Part shown: in pieces, positions 9,201 to 18,200 of the stretch
Position numbering within the stretch: the first letter of the stretch is position 1
Layout of the letters: the number at the start of each line of letters is the position of its first letter
Source of the DNA: a virus
IMG/VR virus record: IMGVR_UViG_3300020172_000783
Location: 1-24,146 of that record
Length of the DNA: 24,146 nt
Direction: 5' to 3' (one strand)
The notes under the pieces: generated by a model
The model's database searches: none
The model's input: the letters and a program-made list of their open reading frames with translations, nothing else
What the model was told of the DNA's origin: nothing
Program-made: the position numbers and the translations under genes

Positions 9201-12200
9201 TGACAATGCCCCTGAGAGCAGTCTAATTACACCAAACATTAAAGTTTTAATTAATAATATTAGTATATCTAGTGATCATTTTGTAGTCACTAAGGTTGTT
9301 GATCGATTGGCCTTGTTAATAGATCCAGATATTATTACTGTTAACGATGTTATTTTTGTTTTAATTTATAGTACGGGTGTTTCACCTAACGCATATTATC
9401 AAGTTCCGTTAAACTTTGATGTTAATAGCTTGAACGTAAATTTAGAAAATTTAACACTTGGGCAGATGCGTAATCATCTCATCACGCTTAAAAATAATAG
9501 TTTAAATGTAACTGGTAGTGTTCCTGGAAACAGTAATCTTAGAGATATTCAGTATAAAAATAACGGTGGGAGTATTTTACAACATAGTGCTCCGTTAATC
9601 TATGCAGGATTGTTTTTGAACCATCCTGAAATGAATTTTGTTAATAGCATAAAATTAGCTAATAGAGAATATTCTAAATTTAAAATTAAATTTTTAGAAC
9701 TTGCAATAAATCTAAATTTAGATGTAACCAATGTTCCGAGCAGTGTTGATACTATACTATCAACTATTAATTTGGTTAAGAATACTACTTTTCCTTGGTA
9801 TTATAGTGATATGGTACCATACGGAGATACCAATAAAGTATCAATCCCAACATATACTGTTTTAAACCCAGCTATCAAGAGTTATGAAATAACAAATATT
9901 TTCAATGATAGTGTAGTAAGTAATAAATCTGTTCTAGTTTATATAACCAGATCAATTGATAATGTTGTATATAAAACATTGGCCATCAAAGGAAAAGATT
10001 TTGTCTTTGATCAAACTCGCCCGGCGATAACATTCACTGATACATTTAATTTATTATATGGTGATCTAATAGACATCATTGAATATAATAACACTGATGG
10101 TAGTTATATACCAGAGACACCAACAAAATTAGGACTGCATCCTAAGTTTATTCCCGAAATATATACCGATAATACCTATCGTACACCAATTGCAGTAATA
10201 CAAGGACATGACGGAAGTATTACTCCAGCGTTCAATGATTATCGCGACGAGTTTCTATTAGAGCTCGAGAGGCGAATTTATAACAATATTAAAGTACAGT
10301 ACGATACAAATATTTTTAATATTGCCGATTACGTTCCGGGTAAATTTAGAGTTACTGATTATTCACTAAGTGAATTTAATCAGGTTTTAAGCCAGTCTTT
10401 TTTATCTTGGGCTGGTACTAACAGAGTTGATTATACAACAAATTCAACCTTTGTTGCATCAGATGCATTTACATGGAATTATAAAAAATTCACTGATGTG
10501 GTCAACGGGGAAACATTGCCTGGTAGTTGGCACAGCATATACAAATACTTTTACGATACTGATCGTCCACATACTCATCCTTGGGAAATGTTGGGGTTCA
10601 GCGAAAAGCCGGACTATTGGAATGACAGATATGGTCCAGCACCATATACTGGCGGCAATGCAGTTCTTTGGAGCGATCTGAGTCTAGGGTATATCCATGA
10701 AGGACCCCGGAAGGGATTTGACACTAGATATCAAAGACCTAATTTATCATTTATTGTTCCTGTTGACGATAGCGGCAATTTGATAAGTCCTGAGAAAATT
10801 CTAGTTCAAGATTTTGATAGCAATAAGGCAAATACAAGTTTTGCAGTAGGTGACATAGGTCCAACTGAACTAGCCTGGCGCCGAAGCAGTGAATATGCTT
10901 TTGCACTTCAGTTAACACTTGCATTACTAAAGCCTGCCAAATATTTTTCATTGTTATCAAACACAACAACTTATTATCGCGATTTAGTTACTGCACAATT
11001 TGAAATAGAAGATACTAAACAACATATTACTCCTACAGCTATTCCAATCCACGGATATACTCAGACTGACGGATCTGTGGTTAAAGGTGCGGGATATTTA
11101 AATTGGATTAGAGATTATATTAAGAATCTAGGTGTAGACGCCGCGGCCGATATCATTAAAAACAATCTAACAAATTTAAATGTTCAATTGAGTTATAAAT
11201 TAGCAGGCTATACTGATAAAAAATACATAGAATTATTAGCCGAGCAAAACAGTCCAAGTAGTATTAACGATAGTGTGGTAATACCTGACGAAAACTATAG
11301 AGTTGAATTATTTAAAGGGTCGGCTGTAAATAAAATTAGTTATAGCGCAGTAGTCGTTGAACGAACCGCAACGGGATATACAGTAAGTGGGTATAACATT
11401 ACTAATCCTTACTTTTTTATTATACCAAGTCAAGTTAATAATAATGCCTATACAATAACAGTAGGTAAAGAACGAGGTGTTGTGTATAAAGACTTTAAAA
11501 AAGCCAAGTACACAGTACCTTACGGAACTGAATTTAACACAAAACAACAGGTTGTGGATTTCCTAATTAGTTATCAACGGTATCTAAATTCGCAAGGATT
11601 TATATTTAATGAAAGAAATTCGGATCTTAAAGAGCAGAAAGACTGGATACTAAGCGCAAAAGAATTTTTATATTGGGCATCACAGGGGTGGAAATCAGGA
11701 ATAATTGTATTAAGTCCGGTGTCAGGACAATTGTCATTGTATGATTCTGAATCTGTAGTTGACGAAATATTAAATACTCCATTTTCTAGTAGAGTATTAG
11801 ATATAAACTTTAAAAATATTATTAAAAATGATTTTACTGTAACTAGAGAAAGTAATCTATTTACATTTAAATCTACTAACGGACAAGTCATTGGATTTGC
11901 TGAACTAGATTTAGTTCAATTTGAACATTTATTAATTTTAGATAATGTAACAGTGTTCAAGGACGTGATTTATGTTCCAGAATTAGGGAATCGCCAATAT
12001 CGTTTAAAGTTAATTGGAGCCAAGACAGCCGACTGGACCGGTAGTTTAGAATTGCCGGGCTTTGTGTACAGCAGCGGAGAAGTAGATAATTGGATGGCCG
12101 GGCAAGACTATTCTAAAGGTAGTATAATTAAACACAAGTTTAAGTACTATACAGCATTACAAAATATCACTGCAGCTGATCAATTTCAAACTGTGTATTG

Positions 12201-15200
12201 GAAGCAAATTAGTACACAAGAATTGCGGTCAGGCATGATCTCTAATTTTGCCACCAATGCTGGATCTTCGGCTAGATACTATGACATAGAAGATCAACCC
12301 ACCGACGAGAACTATCAATCATTTAGTAACGGGTTAATTGGATTTAGAAATAGAAGTTATTTTACAAATCTTGGAATAAGCAATACCACGCAGAGTAAAT
12401 TTTATCAAGGATTTATCAAGCAAAAAGGAACCATTAATGCTGTCAACGCCTTACGTGGCGCTAAATTTAACGATCTTGATACAGGAATTCAGATTTATGA
12501 AAACTGGGCAGTACGTGTAGGCGAATATGGAGCCACAGATATCAATCAATTTATTGAGGTAGTTCTCAATGATATTGATTTTGTTAATAATCCTTCGCCA
12601 ATGCAGTTCATTGACAATTCTGTAGTTGCTCAAACAAATATTCCTTCTTTTGTTGCCTTGGATATCTATAGACAGAGCGACAATTTTTATGCTAAGTTAT
12701 TTCCGGCAGAAAATCTAGATGAACCGTCAGCATTAAGACCATTGCCAGTTGCTGGTTTTGTGAACTTGGATGATGTTGACGCAACAATATTTAATTTAAC
12801 AGATTATCGTACGTTAACAGCTATAGTTGATCAAATTGGCACTGGATATAAAATTTGGGTAGCAAGAGACTTTGACAATGCCTGGAACGTATATCGTGCA
12901 ACACCAGTGATAGGATTAGCCTTTGCTTTAACCTACGTAATTGATAATGTTGGGCAATTAACTACTAATCAAGAGCATGGCTTGTCTGTTGGCGAAATAA
13001 TTATCTTAAAGAATTTTGATTCTAGGTTTAACGGTGTTTATCTAGTAAGTAGCATTATTGATTCTACTAGATTCTATATTAGCCTGTATCAAAATTTACA
13101 AAATCTAATAGACGAACAAACTATTATTGGTAATGGTATGCTGTTTAGATTAACAAGTTTAAAAGTGCAACACCCTTATCAAGTTGATAATGCCAGACCT
13201 AGCCTAGGCTGGATTGATAATGATAAAGTGTGGATTGATGATGTTGACGGTTTAAAAAATTGGGCCGTGTTTAATAAAACAAGCCCATGGGACTACAGCA
13301 ATAAAATAGAATTAAACGAAAGCCAGTATACTGGACTTGATCACTTTGGGCAATCACTTAGTTTCTCTCAGACAGGGCAAGTGCTATTTGGCGGAGCTCC
13401 GGATTCTGGAACCGCAGGCAGAGTCAATATATTTTCAAGAAATATCAACAGTGGATACGACCCAATTGGATTCTTTGCTCCTAGTAATGCTAATATTTTA
13501 AAATTTGGAAAAAAGATTGTCAATGGGTCAGGGTTTGTGGCAGTATCAGCACCAGATAGCCTATCAACAAAAGGGCTAGTCTATGTTTACAGCGATAATG
13601 TAACATTAAGTCAGATTCTTGTTGAATCAGCTGCAACCATTGGCGATCAATTTGGCGCATCATTGGCAATCAGCAACGACGGAAGCTATTTGTACATTGG
13701 AGCGCCGGGTGCCAATAAAGTATATTGCTACGCCAAAGCCGCAGTAAGGAACATAAACACACAATCGTACCCAGACACTACCACGGGACTAGCTGGCCCC
13801 AACGGGAAAAGAACTAAGTTTGTAATTAAAAATGAGATAGCTGTAACAGTTGATACTCCTGAGGATATTGTAATTAGGTCGTTGTTAAACCAGGCCGAAT
13901 ATATCCCGTACACTGATTACTCCATAGCAGCAACGACGACAATTAGCACAATATCAACATCAGGTCTGGCCAAAGATCCGTTAACTGATGCGGTACCATC
14001 TACATCTGTGACCTATTCTGATTTACCAGCCGCAATAGGTCCTAATCAATTTACAGGAAATATAAGTTGGAGACTCGCATTAAGTAGTAACATCACAGCA
14101 AATGTTGGTGATTATATTACACAATTTGTTGGTAATACCGGAAATGCTCGAGTTCTTGCTAATGTTGTTTCTTCCAGTAACGTAGTAGTAGATTTTATTG
14201 GAGGCAATATTGTTCTTGCATCAAACATAGGTACAAGAGTTAATATTGCTAACCTAACATCTTATACAACAACAACAGCAAATGTGGTATCAATGCAGGA
14301 AATTGACGGAGCTAGATTTAATGTTACTAGAACTGGTACAAGTACAGCATATACAGTAACCGTTACTGATGCCGGATACGGATATCAAACTGGTGATGTG
14401 CTGAGTATTCTAGGAGCTAATTTAGGTGGTGTAACCTCAACAAATAATTTAACAATTACTGTCACCGGCACTAGTGCTGGTAAAGTAATAGAATTTGTAA
14501 CAGCACCGGACAGTACAGCTAAAATTATTGTAACCGCACAGCCATATCGATATAAATTAATTTCTACTTTACCACTGTCAAGCGAAGTAATTGGTGTAGA
14601 TAATTTTGGCATTTCTCTAGCTTGTAATACCGAAGGCTCATCATTGGCAGTTGGTGCCAATTATTTTACTAATAACTCAATTAACAAATCTGGTGCAGTA
14701 TTTGTTTATCATCGAACAATAACACAGTTCATCACCGACGGAATATCCAGTACCTATCAGACCCTGGGTACCTTTAACACTGTTAATAGAGTTAGTTTAA
14801 ATGGAACGGAATTGACCCAAGATACAGATTATTATATTACCAATGATAATGCAATACAGTTTAATCCATTTAATATCCCTGCAGTAGGGAAACGCCTTAA
14901 AGCCGAGACAAATCAGTTTGTACTTGATCAAAGTCTGTATTCGCCACAATTAATAAGTCAAGCCGAACAGTTTGGCACTGATCTATCTATGTGTACAACT
15001 GGGTGCAATATTTTTGCAACTGCACCAAATTATAAAGAATCTCATTATCAGGCTGGAATAGTTTATAGATTCCTTAATGTTGGTCGTATCTACGGAACAG
15101 TGACTGGCACAGTAAGTGATCCTGTAGTAACAGCCGGTCAGTTAATTGTCATTAATAATTATAATATTGTTTTAACTGGGCCAACACTAGATAATGTAAT

Positions 15201-18200
15201 TCAATCTATTAATTTATTAGCCATTCCTGGCATATTAGCCTCTAAGACCACTGACAATAAATTAAAGATTGTCAGTGATGTTCAAGTCTTAGGAGAAAAA
15301 CTTGACATTAAATCAGGTAGTACAGGCACAGCTCTAGCCGATCTAGGTATAGTGCCTTACTTGTATGCACAAGAAATGAAACACCCAGACAGAATTGGCG
15401 AAACCTTTGGTGTCTCGATTGCGTCTGACATGACAACCGGTATGCTGGTAATTGGTAGCGCAGGTGCTGACATTAATGTACCTACTCAAGTTGATAATGA
15501 TAATACTGTTTTTGACAGTGGATCTACTAGATTTGGTGATCCTGCAGTAGATTCTGGTGCGGTGTATGTGTACAACTTAATGTCAAATCCTTTTGAAAAC
15601 GAAGATAACCCATCTGTGTTTTCGTATACGCAAAAGCTACTTGGGTTAGGCATCGAAACTGGATACAATTTTGGAGAAAGTGTAGCAATACTAGATAAAA
15701 CAATAGCAGTTGGTGCACCCGGCGATGCTAGTATAGCAGCTAGTGGGGGAAGCGTATATCTCTTTAACAATACCAACTTGCTGTCAGGATGGACATTACA
15801 TCGATACAAAGAAGAAAGATCTGATCTCAGCACTATCACTTCAACATTTATCTATGATAAGAAAACACAAAATATTATTGATTTCTTTGATATACTAGAC
15901 CCAGCAAAAGGAAAAATACTAGGTATAGTCGATCAAGAACTTGATTATAAAGAAGAATATGATCCAGCATCTTACAATGTAAACACTAGTGATTTAAATA
16001 TATTAAACGAACAATTTTACTGGGGTAAAAAACAAGTTGGGCGCACTTGGTGGGATTTATCCGTGGCCAGTTACATAGACTACGAACAAGATCAATTAAA
16101 GTATAGAATTAATAACTGGGGAAGTTTATTCCCTGGAAGCCAAGTAGACATATATGAATGGGTAGAAAGCGAAGTATTACCTAGTCAGTATGTTGTTGGT
16201 GGTAGCGACGGCGTACCAAAATACATCAATAACTCATCATACTGCGTATCAACTATAGTTGACCCAGTTACTGGAATTATTACACTAAAATATTACTATT
16301 GGGTAAGAGGTAAAACTACAGTGAATCCGATAGTTGCTCGGAGATCAATGAGCACAAGTACATTGGAAAAATATATTTCTAATCCTAAAGATCAAGGAAT
16401 ACCTTATATTGTGCCATTGGCTAGAAATGCGTTATCACTGTACAATGTTAATCAACTAATGTCTAGTACTAATGTAGTACTGCACTTAGAAACATCATTG
16501 GCACGAAACCCAAATTTAATACACAACGAATATCAATTGGTCCAGCAAGGAAATCCTGATGAAATTATTCCGGAGCGAGTTGTTAATAAATTACGAGATA
16601 GCCTAGTAGGATTTAATTCGTTTGGTCAGCTTGTACCAGATCCAGCAATAAATCCAGACAACAGGACTGGTATATTATTGAGACCAAGGCAGTCATTTTT
16701 TGTTAATAGATCGCCAGCATTAAAAACTTTCGTAACATCATTGAATTCTGTTTTTGTTAAGAATCCAATTTTATTAGTAGCAAATGCATCTTTAATGTAC
16801 GCCGAAGAACCACTACCGTCAGGAATAGATAGTTCGACTAGCAGTTCAATTGACTTAACCTATTTAAACACTGAATCGTTCGAGGATGGGTATAGTGTAT
16901 TAATTCCTGCAGATGCAGATTATAATGGAAAATGGACTGTATATGTTTTCAATGGAGTTACTAGGGCATTTGATTTACGTCGTATTCAAAGCTATAAAAC
17001 TCCTATATTCTGGGACCAAATTGACTGGTATTCGGATACATTTACACAAGGGGCAATTATTGCCTATACCGTTAACCAGTTTGCAGATGTACAAAAGATT
17101 AATCCTGATATTGGCGATTACATTAAGGTACTAGATAATGGAAACGGACAATGGTTAATATATGAAGTGGTATCAGCTACAGAATATGATCTTGTTGCAG
17201 CACAAAATGCCACTTTGTCACTGAAGCCGGAAATTTATGACAGTACATTAAATTCTGGTTTTGATTCTCTAGTGTTTGATTTAACAGAATTTGATCCCCA
17301 AGCCGGCGTTGAAATATCTAAGATTTTTGACAGTGTGTACAGTGAAATCTTTATTAAAGATCTTGCAATATATTTTAATGATATTTTCTTTGCACTAGTA
17401 AATTATATCTATTCAGAACAAAAAAATCCAGACTGGATATTTAAAACCAGTTTCATTGATGTATATCATCAATTGAGAACACTGCGCCAAATATCAAGCT
17501 ACATAAAAGATAACCAAAATTTCTACGAGGATTATATTAATGAAGTTAAACCTTATAGAACTAAGATTAGAGAATATGTGCCCGCATACTCAGCTGATGA
17601 TTCTGCAACTGGCAATTGGACCGACTTTGACTCACCGGCATTCTACGATACTGGTGCAGGAGTATTCAGATCACCGGACATTAACAATACAGCCGATGCG
17701 GATATATTCACCACCGAGTTGTATGAGCCTTACTACGATAATTACAAATATAAAGTCACTGACTTTTTTGTTAGCAATGCAGGAAGCTTGTATACCATTG
17801 CACCTAATGTAGAAATTAGTGGAGGTGGTGGCACAGGAGCAACAGCAATTACAACCATTAATGGTAGTGGACAAGTTACTGGTGTATACGTTACTAATGC
17901 AGGCTCAGGATATACCACAACTCCTAATGTAGTAATTAATGGAACTGGCACTGGAGCTAGAGCGTACCCATTAATGAAGAATGAATATTTTAATTCTAAT
18001 GCAGTAGTAAGCTATAATACGATAAGAAATGTAACTACTTCTCTTAAATTTGATAGAATTGACTATTCAAGTAATGTTATACCATGGGAGACCAATACTG
18101 CTTATGCAAATACAATAGTATCTGGCTCAGGCAGTAATATTTGGGTAGCAAGTGGTAATATTATAATTTATAACAGCCAGGCTTTCTTGGCCACAAACGC

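Larger units (their letters stand above)
13339..15777 (+). repeat. Seven FG-GAP-type repeats: predicted seven-bladed beta-propeller
   Basis: Seven copies of the pattern FG.s.a......l.iGAP......G.vyvy occur in order within the giant protein. Approximate residues are 2349-2382 (HFGQSLSFSQTG, FGGAPDSG), 2402-2435 (KFGKKIVNG, VSAP, LVYVYS), 2450-2482 (QFGASLAISNDG, YIGAPG), 2769-2808 (NFGISLACNTEG, AVGA, AVFVYH), 2891-2928 (QFGTDLSMCTTG, ATAP, IVYRF), 3035-3096 (TFGVSIASDMTTG, VIGSAG, AVYVYN) and 3123-3161 (NFGESVAILDKTIAVGAPGD, SVYLF). They match the FG-GAP_2 style better than the calcium-binding integrin alpha style, since no DxDxDG loop is seen. Spacing shows large insertions after blades 3 (about 286 residues), 4 (about 82) and 5 (about 106). 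Confidence 0.75.

Noticed and set aside
13339-15777. Calcium-binding integrin alpha-type repeats
   Set aside because: The DxDxDG loop typical of the calcium-binding FG-GAP repeats is not visible in any of the seven copies.
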